NCBI GenBank assembly: GCA_016785015.1
Contig: JADHTJ010000040.1
Coordinates: 1 to 32,673, forward strand
Source: Anaerolineales bacterium
Lineage (GTDB): Bacteria; Chloroflexota; Anaerolineae; Anaerolineales; UBA11858
DNA: 32,673 nt
Reading direction: 5' to 3'
Below, in pieces: positions 6,259-15,708 of this stretch. Each line of letters begins with the position of its first letter. Position 1 is the first letter of the stretch. The translations under genes were made by a program, and so were the position numbers. A model generated the notes under the pieces. The model was not told where the DNA came from, ran no database searches, and saw nothing but the letters and a program-made list of their open reading frames with translations.

Positions 6259-8150
6259 AGAGTATCTTCGAGCAAAGAACCCAATCCCAGATCTATTAAT
6301 CTCCCTTCCGTGGGCAATCCCGTCTCGACATCCCATCCCAAGTACGCATAATAGGCTTCTAACTCACGCTCCACCATCTCGCGATCCAGGTGGGCGTCTT
6401 GATACTCCCCAGCACTGACTGGCACGTCATAAAGCCGGACGGGGGGCTGATCATCTTTCCGAGAAAAACCTGCCAGGCGATAGCCCAAATAGCGCTCTAC
6501 GGTATGGGTTTGCAACCCGCGTTCAAGCAGGTCTTTTCCACTAATTTTGATGCCAGTCGCTACATAGAATAATTCTGCCAGTTCATCCAGGTTTCCAAAA
6601 CTCAAGTCATACCATCCGTAAGCAAAATAACACAATCCTAAACTGTCGATCACTGCTTTAAGGCAATCCGTCCAGGCAACTAATTTTCCCTTCCCTTCGT
6701 AGGAATCGGGCACCCCAGCGGATGGATTACCCAAAATGCGCTGTCCCGCTTCGGCAGAAATCCTGCGGTTCTCAGTCTGCGGTGAACCGCCCAAATGACC
6801 GGCACCCCGCGTGGATGTGATGATGCCTAAGGCCCAAGCTTTATGTGATCGCATACTGCCCTCGTTGACGCCCACCTTTTTGATGGTCATCGCAAACGAT
6901 TCACTTCCGCTGCCTAATTTTTGTGCCGCTTCATGGACTCCTTCACTTAGTAACTCTCCCAAACCAATCCGCTCTCCAATCTGCCTGACCAACTCGACCA
7001 AAGACCTATCTCCCCATTGCAAATGCACTTCTCCCGGCTGGGATCGTTCTAATACGCCATGATCCGCACATTCCAAGGCAAAGGCAATTACCGCAGAAAC
7101 AGCATCGACATCCAGGCCGTATTCGTTACACAGATAATGCAGCATCAAAACATCTTCAGTATTTTGAACCCCCAAATTGGTCCCCAACCCGCGCACTGAG
7201 TTGGCATGCATCCCTTCAGCTTTGATGTTTCCATGTCTTTCTGAGGGCACATCATACTTGTGCAAGCAGCGAATACCGCACCCGATACAGCCAGACCTGG
7301 CAACCTCCCAGGGTCGATAGGTTTCTTCCCGGAGAGGCAAGTTTTCATCGGACGGCAAAAACTCATCCTTGAGATTATTGACACTCGTGGGGACCTTTTT
7401 ATTATGGCCACCTGCCGCTACCATACCGTGGGTTCCTAAACGCGTCAGAGTCATCAATGCCTCGCTGTTGTTCATGCGCCAAATCAATTGTTGAGACTTC
7501 TGGGCTAAACCTTCAGAGTCAAACACAGGTAGTTGTCGATCTCCCATTGCCACAATAGCCTTTAATCCCTTTGCCCCCAAGATAGCTCCACTGCCCCCCC
7601 AGCCCGCCGCGTGGGCCTGATCGACCATCAGACAGGAAATCGTCGCGCCTCGTTCTCCAGCTGGTCCGATGCCAATAAAGCTCAGATCATTATCGGTATA
7701 TTTCTCATAGAGAGACTGTTGAAGATCCGAGATCCTTAATCCCCAAAGATATTCGGCTGATATTAGTTCCGCTGTTGCCCCTTTAAGGAATAGATAAACG
7801 GGAGATTCGCTCTTGCCCTCCACCACGACAGCATCGTATCCTGCCATCTTCATTCGGGTTCCAAAATCACCCCCAACATTGGAATAAAATACACCACCCG
7901 AAATCTGACTGCGTGCGGCTACCGAAGTGCGTACGCCTAATGGAATCCCAGTCCCAACCAGGGGACCTACGGACACCACTAATGGTTGATCGCCAGGTTC
8001 TTCAGATGATAATGATGGAATTTGGGATAGGATTAAAGTGGCCAGACATCTACCCCCAATCCAATGGGAATACTTTTCGATAGACTCTTCAATAATATTC
8101 TTATCAGTAAGATTTACTCTTAGTACTTTACCAGCATAACCATAGCTCAT
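6255..8150 (-). CDS. Aldehyde:ferredoxin oxidoreductase family protein (tungstopterin)
   Basis: The 631-residue product starts MSYGYAGKVLRVNLTDKNI, the typical beginning of AOR-family enzymes. ARSQISGGVFYSNVGGDFG and GRCLATLIL fit the bis-pterin binding N-terminal domain. A [4Fe-4S] cluster is supported by CIGCGIRC (near residue 290) and the distant Cys in DSLGLC. Such enzymes oxidise aldehydes to acids and reduce ferredoxin with a tungsten or molybdenum cofactor; the substrate cannot be told from sequence. I chose the ATG at 8150, because GGAG lies about seven bases upstream; a TTG four codons earlier overlaps that site. No ferredoxin or MoaD-like partner is adjacent. Confidence 0.93.
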   Translation of the reverse strand: MSYGYAGKVLRVNLTDKNIIEESIEKYSHWIGGRCLATLILSQIPSLSSEEPGDQPLVVSVGPLVGTGIPLGVRTSVAARSQISGGVFYSNVGGDFGTRMKMAGYDAVVVEGKSESPVYLFLKGATAELISAEYLWGLRISDLQQSLYEKYTDNDLSFIGIGPAGERGATISCLMVDQAHAAGWGGSGAILGAKGLKAIVAMGDRQLPVFDSEGLAQKSQQLIWRMNNSEALMTLTRLGTHGMVAAGGHNKKVPTSVNNLKDEFLPSDENLPLREETYRPWEVARSGCIGCGIRCLHKYDVPSERHGNIKAEGMHANSVRGLGTNLGVQNTEDVLMLHYLCNEYGLDVDAVSAVIAFALECADHGVLERSQPGEVHLQWGDRSLVELVRQIGERIGLGELLSEGVHEAAQKLGSGSESFAMTIKKVGVNEGSMRSHKAWALGIITSTRGAGHLGGSPQTENRRISAEAGQRILGNPSAGVPDSYEGKGKLVAWTDCLKAVIDSLGLCYFAYGWYDLSFGNLDELAELFYVATGIKISGKDLLERGLQTHTVERYLGYRLAGFSRKDDQPPVRLYDVPVSAGEYQDAHLDREMVERELEAYYAYLGWDVETGLPTEGRLIDLGLGSLLEDTL

Positions 8151-8237
8151 GGTGATCTCCAATTCGATGAAATATTAAACTCGAGTTCTATTTTGTGGTG
8201 GTCTCCCTCTTGAGTTTTGCCGCATTGAAAAAGACTG

Positions 8238-8342
8238 ATTTGAACCGCGAAGACGCCAAGTGCGCTAAGAAAAAGACAAAATGAGAGTAAACTTTGCGTC
8301 CTGCCCATAGGGCCACATAGTGTGCGGCTTTGCGGTGAAATT
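8238..8342. repeat. Dispersed repeat of the 'ACCGCGAAGACGCCAAG' type
   Basis: The stretch begins TTGAACCGCGAAGACGCC and ends GCGGCTTTGCGGTGAAA, with CGCTAAGAAAA and ACTTTGCGTCC in between. This imperfect inverted arrangement is a dispersed repeat type I know from many environmental bacterial genomes. It fills most of the gap between the oxidoreductase and the gene upstream of it. Confidence 0.6.
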
Positions 8343-8384
8343 TGGCTCTGGTTTTCGGGCAACAACACTTTATCGGGTGACTAC

Positions 8385-10808
8385 CTATTTTGTAAGCAAA
8401 GATATATTGTATCTCAGCATTAGGTATGCCCCCAAATAAGCACCAGCGCCTAACATCATGACCAAACTAAAACCATAACTCAGAGTGATTATCGCGGCAA
8501 TTACGGAGGCTATCACCGAGGCACATCCATTAATCGCCCAAGCCCAAGGGGTCAAATGTGGGGCTTGTCGTTCAAGCCAGGATAATCCCAAAGGGAAAGG
8601 TAGACCCATTAAAAATCCCAAGGGAGCCAAACCAATCAGGGATGCTGTCAATCGAGCCCAAAGTGGCCAACCCAGAAATATATGTATCCAATAAGGCATT
8701 CCTAAGGGAATGATAAATGCAAGCAATACCAATACGCCAAATATGCTTTGTTTTGGAAGCCGTCTTGCTCGGACCATCGTACTCCCCAACCCAGACGATA
8801 GCAACAAAATTCCAACAACCGTTGTGAAAGCATAGATCGGCTGTCCCAACAGCAAGATCCATTGTTGGATAAGAGGAATTTCAACAAAGAGAAAGGCTAT
8901 CCCAATAAGTGCAAAATAGGCAAATACGCCACCAGAGAAATTACTCTTCTGAGATGAGAAACGATTTTGCAGTATTATTGGCGACAAAATCAGAACTCCA
9001 CTTAATAGCACCACTAATACCAACAAAGCAAGTAACACTAGATAGCCACTCCCGCCGAAGGGTTGCCAAGTCATTCCTATGGTATTCAATACTTCAGGGG
9101 TTTGCGCCCAAGTAAAGAAATGAAAAAAGAAGGGCTGGTTATCAGTCGTGGGCTGGATGTCATATGGATAGGAAGCATAAAAATCGCTTCTCTCAGAGGA
9201 CAGCAAATCCCTGACTCCCTGGTAGTAAACAGGCTCTGGAAGTTTATTGAAACGGTTGACTTGCTCTTTCTGAATTCCTGGAGCCCAAACCCAATCAAAG
9301 CGACGGCTCTCGATGAAGTCACGCGCAACAGATAACTCATCAGATTTCCAACCATCGGGTTTAACTATTATGCTAATAGATTGGATACCCCGATAAGCAA
9401 TTAACAATTCATCTGGTGAGGCATTCATCCGAGAGTCCAATGACTCTACCAATGTGGCAATCAGTCGCAGACTCTCGCTGGGCGTACTTTGTAACCAACG
9501 CGAGATCACCAACACTCCACCAGGAGATAAGCGTTCAATCGCATCCTCAAAAGCTTCGACAGTGAGCATGTAATCCTCTCCTAGACTGTAAGCACCGCTA
9601 GTGACCGGTCGAAAGTCGTCTGTTAGGGGGAAGAAAACAACATCGAATGATTCGTTATCTCGGTATAAGTAAACTCGGCCAGGTTCTGATATCACTCGAA
9701 CCTCGGCACGAGAATAGATATCGAACTCTTGTGCAGTGCGCGCTACCGTCTGTTGAATAGACTGATCTTCAATTATCGCGACAATATCATCGGCGTCACC
9801 AGCTAGAGCTTGAAGAACCCCTAAACCACCCCCAGGCTCAATAATGAGCGCTTCAGCACCTGGTTTCAGTGAGAAGGCCAGGGCCTCGGGCAGCCAGGGA
9901 GCGGCATAAAAGGATTCAGGTGTAGTCAAGGTGATGGGTTGCAGGGCGTCTGCATCGATTGATAAGCCCAGTTGAGGAGGTGGATTCTCGAGGTATTGAT
10001 AACTCAATCCTGGAAGGCGCCGCGTGCCGGCATTCTCTATAACATCTATGCGAGATATGGCATTCCATTGACCAAAGATTCGGCGCGAACCAGGATATTG
10101 ATGGGCATATGACAGGCCCTTATAAGGCGAAATTTCCATCCCTAGGGGCGAGATCATTCCCCAATTCGCAGCAACCAGCCCGCCAAAAGAAAGCAAGCCG
10201 ATACCCAAAAATGAGATCAACGCCACTCGACTCCTTACAAATCTCTGGGATTCCGAATTTCTCAATATAATGATTGTAGATACGACACCTATCAGGGAGC
10301 TCATCAAAACCGCACCAGGCACACCAGCCATTGAAAGCATCAAGGGTGCGAGCAAGGCTCCCAAAGCTGATCCAAGTAAATTTGCAGCATAAGTAAAGTG
10401 AGATTTGCCCTTGGTAAGTGCCAGGGCACCCCCAATTCCCAAGCCACTGATCAGAAATGGGATAGTCAACGCCAGATAATAAAGCAAGAAGTAAAAAAGC
10501 TGCCGCCGTTCCCAGGCAATGCTGTAAGAGTCAAAAGGCAGCCAATTCACACCCGCATAGGCAATGCCAACGCCAATGGAAAAACCAATTCCCGATGACG
10601 TCAATAATCGTTCAATGGGAACTGCTCGAAGTCGCGGGAATACGCTTAGCAAAGTACCACTAGCTCCAAAACCAAGCAGTGCCAGACTGACCACTAGGAA
10701 AGAAAAATGGTAAAACTGCGCAACAGCCAATAACCTGGTGAGCGTACTTTCGAAAAGCAATGTTGCAGCCGCCAGCGCCGCAATACTCAAGTTTTGACGA
10801 CTCAGCAT
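8385..10808 (-). CDS. Polytopic membrane protein with a spermidine-synthase-like Rossmann domain
   Basis: The 807 residues fall into three parts: about six membrane helices (residues 1–215), a soluble middle domain (about 230–560), and about seven further helices (about 590–800). The middle part looks like the spermidine synthase/SAM-methyltransferase fold: EALIIEPGGGLGVLQAL, with E324 at the nucleotide-binding loop, and later FDVVFFPLTDD followed by EDYMLTVEAFEDAIERL. Because the polyamine-synthase active-site residues are not conserved in an obvious way, I do not infer that it makes spermidine. A GGGAGG site precedes the ATG by about ten bases. It is divergent from mreB. Confidence 0.8.
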   Translation of the reverse strand: MLSRQNLSIAALAAATLLFESTLTRLLAVAQFYHFSFLVVSLALLGFGASGTLLSVFPRLRAVPIERLLTSSGIGFSIGVGIAYAGVNWLPFDSYSIAWERRQLFYFLLYYLALTIPFLISGLGIGGALALTKGKSHFTYAANLLGSALGALLAPLMLSMAGVPGAVLMSSLIGVVSTIIILRNSESQRFVRSRVALISFLGIGLLSFGGLVAANWGMISPLGMEISPYKGLSYAHQYPGSRRIFGQWNAISRIDVIENAGTRRLPGLSYQYLENPPPQLGLSIDADALQPITLTTPESFYAAPWLPEALAFSLKPGAEALIIEPGGGLGVLQALAGDADDIVAIIEDQSIQQTVARTAQEFDIYSRAEVRVISEPGRVYLYRDNESFDVVFFPLTDDFRPVTSGAYSLGEDYMLTVEAFEDAIERLSPGGVLVISRWLQSTPSESLRLIATLVESLDSRMNASPDELLIAYRGIQSISIIVKPDGWKSDELSVARDFIESRRFDWVWAPGIQKEQVNRFNKLPEPVYYQGVRDLLSSERSDFYASYPYDIQPTTDNQPFFFHFFTWAQTPEVLNTIGMTWQPFGGSGYLVLLALLVLVVLLSGVLILSPIILQNRFSSQKSNFSGGVFAYFALIGIAFLFVEIPLIQQWILLLGQPIYAFTTVVGILLLSSGLGSTMVRARRLPKQSIFGVLVLLAFIIPLGMPYWIHIFLGWPLWARLTASLIGLAPLGFLMGLPFPLGLSWLERQAPHLTPWAWAINGCASVIASVIAAIITLSYGFSLVMMLGAGAYLGAYLMLRYNISLLTK

Positions 10809-10949
10809 GGGCCAGAACCACCTCCCTTGTCAGTGTACATGAGAGATTTCGCGACGTCAAATGAGAGTTTGGAAATCTAATATGGGGCTATGCGCAATAA
10901 CCATACTGCTCAAGTTCTCATTTAGGGTTAGGGGAAAAATGATAAACCT

Positions 10950-10958
10950 TGGTATAAT
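10950..10958 (+). promoter_or_regulatory. Extended −10 promoter of the mre operon
   Basis: TGGTATAAT (TG, one base, then a perfect TATAAT at 10953–10958) lies about 60 bases upstream of the mreB start. No good −35 box is seen, as is usual for extended −10 promoters. Confidence 0.55.
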
Positions 10959-11018
10959 CCACCTGGATTTTGCTAAACGTGAAACACGTTGCAAAAACTT
11001 GAAATTAAGGAGTACGAG

Positions 11019-12080
11019 TTGGCATTTAACCCCCTCAATTGGCTGCTAGGTTTTTTCTCATTAGATATCGGCATCGACCTCGGTACCGCAAACACCATGG
11101 TTTTTGTGAGCGGGAAAGGCATTGTCATCAGCGAGCCTTCTTGGGTCGCAATAGAAAAACGCACTCGTGTGCCTCTTGCCATCGGCGCAGAGGCGAAAGC
11201 CATGGTAGGCCGCACGCCAGCCCACGTTCTTACTGTTAGGCCGGTACGCGATGGTGTAATTTCAGAATTTGAGATTACCCAGGCAATGCTGGAATATTTT
11301 ATTGGTAAAGTTCACCAACAGAGTATTGTGCCAGTCCCCCGGCCACGCGTGGTGATTGGAATCCCTGCAGGAGTAACCAAGGTAGAAAAACGCGCTGTCT
11401 ATGATGCAGCCATGTCTGCGGGCGCGCGCGAGGTTTATTTGATCGAAGAGCCCGTTGCCGCGGGGCTCGGTGCTGGTCTGCCAATTAGTGATATTCAAGG
11501 CAGTATGGTCGTCGATATTGGTGGCGGCACTTCGGATGTGGCTATCCTTTCGATGAAGGGTGTCGTCGTTTCTCGCTCCCTAAGAGTTGCGGGCGACGAA
11601 ATGGACGAAGACATCATCCAATACGTGCGCAACAAATACAACTTACTCATTGGGCAGCGCATGGCTGAACATGCCAAAATGGCTATTGGTTCGGCATATC
11701 ACCTTCCACAAGAGAAAACTACCCGTCTACGCGGACGTAATCTCCTGAGTGGTTTACCAGAGGCCATCGAGGTATCTTCTGTCGAATTGCGCGAGGCTAT
11801 GGCCAGTTCTGTACAAATCATCATCGATACGATCAAAGATGCTTTAGATGAAGCCCCACCCGAAATTGTCGCCGACCTGATGGATATGGGCATCTGCATG
11901 GCTGGTGGGGGCAGCTTGCTTCAAGGCTTGGACGAACGCTTGACCAATGAACTCAACATCCGTGCCTGGGTTGCAGAAGACCCCATGAGCTGTGTTGCGC
12001 GAGGTGCAGGCATCGCTCTCGAAAATATTGACACGTGGAAATCTCTCTTCATCGGATTGGGTCGTACCGACAGGGGTTAA
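11019..12080 (+). CDS. mreB: Rod shape-determining protein MreB
   Basis: This is a bacterial actin homologue of 353 residues. The phosphate-1 motif reads DIGIDLGTANTMVFV near residues 16–30; phosphate-2 is VVDIGGGTSDVAILS, and the adenosine region is MAGGGSLLQGLDERL near the end. MreB filaments position the elongation machinery along the inner face of the membrane. I chose the TTG at 11019, because AAGGAG ends six bases upstream; the product then begins with the hydrophobic FNPLNWLLGFF, which fits membrane attachment. Another TTG at 10989 has no such site. It is the first gene of the mre–mrdA cluster. Confidence 0.96.
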   Translation: MAFNPLNWLLGFFSLDIGIDLGTANTMVFVSGKGIVISEPSWVAIEKRTRVPLAIGAEAKAMVGRTPAHVLTVRPVRDGVISEFEITQAMLEYFIGKVHQQSIVPVPRPRVVIGIPAGVTKVEKRAVYDAAMSAGAREVYLIEEPVAAGLGAGLPISDIQGSMVVDIGGGTSDVAILSMKGVVVSRSLRVAGDEMDEDIIQYVRNKYNLLIGQRMAEHAKMAIGSAYHLPQEKTTRLRGRNLLSGLPEAIEVSSVELREAMASSVQIIIDTIKDALDEAPPEIVADLMDMGICMAGGGSLLQGLDERLTNELNIRAWVAEDPMSCVARGAGIALENIDTWKSLFIGLGRTDRG

Positions 12081-12146
12081 CAGCGGGCATTGCAATTATT
12101 TTTCATATCTTAGCCGTCGCAATGTAGTCGGAATATCGGTAAACAA

Positions 12147-12995
12147 ATGAATTCCAGATCACCCATACCTTGGCAGGGCATCACGTTGTTTTTAGTCGCC
12201 ATTGGCGTAGTGGTGTTAGCGCTGGGTGGCTTTCTAACTCCACTTTCCAGAGTAGCGCTTTCTCCTGTGATAACGCTGCAAACCTGGGTATCAGGGCGTG
12301 TGCAGGCAATTCAGGTTTTTTTGACCAACCCGCGCGATGTTGCTGTTTTGACCCAAGAGAATGCAGCATTCGAGGCTGAACTCGCCCACCTAAGGACTCA
12401 AATTATCGAATTGCAGCAGCAGTTAGGAGAATACCGCATCCTTTCTGCATTGCTAGATTTCGCCCGAGCGTACCCCGAATATCAATATGTGGGAGCCAGC
12501 GTTATTGGTCGAGATCCGAGTCCATTTTTGAAATACATCCACATCAACCGCGGTTCAGATGACGGCCTGCGACGTGGCATGCCCGTGGTGACTCAACAAG
12601 GTCTAGTTGGACGCATTTCTCAAGTGACTGCATCTGCCGCACTGGTTCAATTAATTACAGACCCCTCGGTAACAGTAAATGTTCGCCTAGAGCCGACCCG
12701 CGCTGAGGCAATCCTTTCAGGTTCCATCACCGCGGATATTGGCCTGGATATGATTCCCCAAGATATCACCATCGGCCCAGGGGATTTGGTGTTGACTTCT
12801 GGCTTGGGTGGAAACTACCCCCCAAACATTCTCATCGGCCAAGTGACGGGCGTCCGCAGTCAGGATTATGACCTCTTCCAAAGCGCGTCCATGCAGCCAG
12901 TGGTAGATTTCACCAACCTGGAAATCGTGCTGGTCATCGCGAATTTCCAACCGATAGATATATCCCCACTCGTCCCCACCCCCAGCGCTCCATAG
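12147..12995 (+). CDS. mreC: Rod shape-determining protein MreC
   Basis: The 282-residue protein has one N-terminal membrane helix (about residues 10–30), then a coiled coil (about 65–100, LTQENAAFEAELAHLRTQII), then the beta-rich MreC core with GRDPSPFLKYIHINRGSDDGLRRGMPV and DLVLTSGLGGNYPPNILIGQV. Both are hallmarks of the family. MreC is extracytoplasmic and links MreB to PBP2. It lies 66 bases after mreB. No strong ribosome binding site is visible, so translation may depend on the neighbouring gene. Confidence 0.93.
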   Translation: MNSRSPIPWQGITLFLVAIGVVVLALGGFLTPLSRVALSPVITLQTWVSGRVQAIQVFLTNPRDVAVLTQENAAFEAELAHLRTQIIELQQQLGEYRILSALLDFARAYPEYQYVGASVIGRDPSPFLKYIHINRGSDDGLRRGMPVVTQQGLVGRISQVTASAALVQLITDPSVTVNVRLEPTRAEAILSGSITADIGLDMIPQDITIGPGDLVLTSGLGGNYPPNILIGQVTGVRSQDYDLFQSASMQPVVDFTNLEIVLVIANFQPIDISPLVPTPSAP

Positions 12996-13063
12996 CCATT
13001 AAGAGTAATCAAAGCTCTCCACCCATCTATCATTAACTTATCTGTGATAAGCTTGGTGTTCAA

Positions 13064-13567
13064 ATGTTACCGACTTTAGCTGCCATCCCAATTTTCACAT
13101 TGCTGGTGATTTTTCAAACTTCAATCGTCAGCTATGTGCCTTTACTCTATGGCTATGCGGATATCGTACTTCTAGTGATCATTGCATGGGCTCTACAGGA
13201 AAATGTAAAAACTGCCTGGCAGTGGAGCATACTAGGAGGGCTTATGGTTGGCTGGGTTTCCGCAATGCACATTGCTATCCCAATAGTCAGCTATTTGGGC
13301 ATAACTGCTTTGGCGCTTATCATTCGTCAGCGGATTTGGCAGTTACCAATTTTGGCCATGTTTGTCGTTACCCTGATCGGAACGCTCTTCAGTCATGCAT
13401 TATCCGCCTTAATGTTATCTATTGGCGGCACTGCGCTTCCCTGGCAGGATACATTACAACTGATTACATTGCCAAGTTTATTTCTAAATATTCTTCTCGC
13501 CGCACCCGTGTATGCCATTATCAGAGATTTTGCAAATTGGATGCATCCCGAAGAAATTCAAATATGA
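13064..13567 (+). CDS. mreD: Rod shape-determining protein MreD
   Basis: The 167-residue product is almost entirely hydrophobic with about five membrane helices, as expected for MreD. Sequence is weakly conserved in this family, so position carries weight: it lies between mreC and the PBP2 gene. Its stop overlaps the next start in an ATGA arrangement, which points to coupled translation. Confidence 0.85.
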   Translation: MLPTLAAIPIFTLLVIFQTSIVSYVPLLYGYADIVLLVIIAWALQENVKTAWQWSILGGLMVGWVSAMHIAIPIVSYLGITALALIIRQRIWQLPILAMFVVTLIGTLFSHALSALMLSIGGTALPWQDTLQLITLPSLFLNILLAAPVYAIIRDFANWMHPEEIQI

Positions 13568-15654
13568 ATGAGTCTGGAGTTCTCAAAAACCAAATTGCTG
13601 GCTGGCGCATTCTAGCCTTTATTATTGTAATTGCGCTCATTTTCGCATTCTATATCGCGAGACTTTTTAGCTTACAAGTGTTGGGATTTGACGAATTTAT
13701 ATCCCTAGCGGAAGAAAACCGCATCAGTGAGATCAGTATCTCAACGCTACGCGGGGTGATCTATGATCGCAACGGCATTATTTTAGCCAATAACGTTGCC
13801 TCCTATGATGTGGTCATCCTGCCAGCAAATTTACCTGATGATCCAGGGGAAATTCAAGAAATTTACCGTCAGCTTGCCGAAATCATTGATATTCCAGTGA
13901 ACTCTGGGGAAGTAAGCCCAGAAACCCCCTATGTACCCTGTGTCTCCGAGCATGGTATCACCCAAATTGCGGATTATGGGATCACTAGTGCCCCATTCCG
14001 GACGGTGAAAGTCAAATGCAATATCGACCGAACAACCGCGATGATCATCCAAGAAAAAGCGGTGGACTGGCATGGGGTGGAAGTTGAAATCGAACCTATT
14101 CGAGATTACCCCACAGGTTCACTGACAGCCTCAATCATTGGCTTTTTGGGACCAATTTCGCAGTTCGAAGAAGGCTACTACCGGGATCGAGGCTTCATCC
14201 CAAACCGAGATAAGATCGGTTATGCTGGCGTTGAGCGTTACTTCGAAGCAGTACTGCGCGGCAAGCCTGGGAAACGCGTCGTGGAAGTCGATGTTGCTGG
14301 CCAGATTGTGCGTGATATCCACCCCCCGATTGCCCCTATACCTGGGCAAAATATCTCCCTGACCATCGATACCCGTTTGCAGGATGCCACAGAGGGCATC
14401 TTGTTGGGAGAGATCGGTGGATGGAATGCATATTTTGCCGAGCTGCGTATCACCAGTGGTGTCGCCATTGCCATGAATCCGCAAACGGGAGAAATTATGT
14501 CCATGGTTTCTTTCCCAACCTATGAGAACAATCGCATGGCGCGCGTCATCCCAGCTTATTATTACAATCAATTATTAGCCGATGTGCGTGACCCTCTACT
14601 CAACCACGCTGTCGGAGCCGAACTCCCTGCGGGTTCTGTATTCAAGATTTCTACTGCCGTAGGGGCGTTGAACGAGGGCATTGTCACTCCTGAACAAATC
14701 ATTGATACACCGGGTTTGATCACCATCACAGAAAAATATACGCCCAACGATCCCGGCTACGAACGCGAGTTCGTTGACTGGAACCGTGCAGGATTTGGAC
14801 AGTTAGATTTCTTGGGGGGCATTTCCAACTCAAGCAACGTCTATTTCTACAAGCTGGGCGGGGGTTATAAGGATGAAATTCCTGAAGGGTTAGGCATCTG
14901 CCGACTGGGGACATACGCTCACGCCATCGGCTATGGCGAGCTCCCAGGGATTGAATTGCCCGACGAGGCTGACGGAACAATCCCTGACCCGACCTGGAAA
15001 CGTATTAATCACGGAGAAAACTGGGCCATTGGTGATACATATATCTCCAGTGTGGGCCAGGGCTTTGTGATTGCCACACCGCTTCAAGTGCTTATGTCCG
15101 CAGCGACTATCGCTAATGATGGCAAAGTGATGCGTCCCACCTTGGTCCGAGAGATCGTCGACTCAGAAGGCAATATCGTCCAAAGTTTCGAGCCGGATCT
15201 GAAATGGGATATCACCCAAGATCCAGTCATTGATGTCTACAATGAGCCCACCGCCGCTGGTGGTTGTGAAGCCAAACTCACTGGCGAAAAAATAATCGTT
15301 GAACCATGGGTCATTCAAAAAATACAAGAAGGCATGCGTCTGGCAGTCACTCAAGGCACATTATCAATCGAAGCGGTTGGTTTCCAAAATGTCGATATCG
15401 CCGCGGCTGGGAAGACTGGTACAGCCGAATATTGCGATGAGTTCGCTGCTGAAAAGAATTTATGCAAGCCCGGTGATTGGCCAACACATGCCTGGACAGT
15501 GGCATATGCACCCTACGAAAACCCTGAGATCGCTGTCGTGGCATTTGTTTATAACGGGGGTGAGGGAGCCAGTGTTGCAGGCCCAATCGTTCGTAGGGTT
15601 ATTGAAGCCTATTTTGAATTGAAATCTATAGATGTGGCACTGGGCAATCAATAA
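13564..15654 (+). CDS. mrdA: Penicillin-binding protein 2 (elongation transpeptidase)
   Basis: The 696-residue class B PBP starts with one membrane helix (residues 15–38). A pedestal domain begins at RISEISISTLRGVIYDRNG, and the transpeptidase domain carries the three classic motifs: S358-V-F-K361 (catalytic Ser), S423-S-N425 and K617-T-G. It cross-links new glycan strands made by RodA during side-wall growth. The start is the ATG overlapping the mreD stop; the open frame extends further upstream, but only inside mreD. A spaced Cys pair in the pedestal (residues ~122–145) may form a disulfide. It is the last gene of the mre block before the min genes. Confidence 0.95.
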   Translation: MNESGVLKNQIAGWRILAFIIVIALIFAFYIARLFSLQVLGFDEFISLAEENRISEISISTLRGVIYDRNGIILANNVASYDVVILPANLPDDPGEIQEIYRQLAEIIDIPVNSGEVSPETPYVPCVSEHGITQIADYGITSAPFRTVKVKCNIDRTTAMIIQEKAVDWHGVEVEIEPIRDYPTGSLTASIIGFLGPISQFEEGYYRDRGFIPNRDKIGYAGVERYFEAVLRGKPGKRVVEVDVAGQIVRDIHPPIAPIPGQNISLTIDTRLQDATEGILLGEIGGWNAYFAELRITSGVAIAMNPQTGEIMSMVSFPTYENNRMARVIPAYYYNQLLADVRDPLLNHAVGAELPAGSVFKISTAVGALNEGIVTPEQIIDTPGLITITEKYTPNDPGYEREFVDWNRAGFGQLDFLGGISNSSNVYFYKLGGGYKDEIPEGLGICRLGTYAHAIGYGELPGIELPDEADGTIPDPTWKRINHGENWAIGDTYISSVGQGFVIATPLQVLMSAATIANDGKVMRPTLVREIVDSEGNIVQSFEPDLKWDITQDPVIDVYNEPTAAGGCEAKLTGEKIIVEPWVIQKIQEGMRLAVTQGTLSIEAVGFQNVDIAAAGKTGTAEYCDEFAAEKNLCKPGDWPTHAWTVAYAPYENPEIAVVAFVYNGGEGASVAGPIVRRVIEAYFELKSIDVALGNQ

Positions 15655-15662
15655 GTGCTTCA

Positions 15663-15671
15663 TGCTATAAT
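15663..15671 (+). promoter_or_regulatory. Extended −10 promoter for minCDE
   Basis: TGCTATAAT, with a perfect TATAAT at 15666–15671, lies nine bases after the mrdA stop and about 38 bases before the minC start. It suggests that the min genes can be transcribed independently of the mre genes. Confidence 0.55.
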
Positions 15672-15708
15672 CACTTCATTCATTTACTGATCAGATTTCG
15701 GAGTCCTA

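Noticed and set aside
8147-8368. Minus-strand 73-codon frame upstream of the oxidoreductase
   Set aside because: It runs through a dispersed repeat and into the oxidoreductase start; no coding features.
10989-11018. Earlier TTG start for mreB
   Set aside because: The AAGGAG ribosome binding site lies inside this extension and fits the TTG at 11019.
13186-13563. N-terminal extension of PBP2
   Set aside because: The added frame lies wholly within mreD and does not look like protein; the ATGA overlap gives the natural start.
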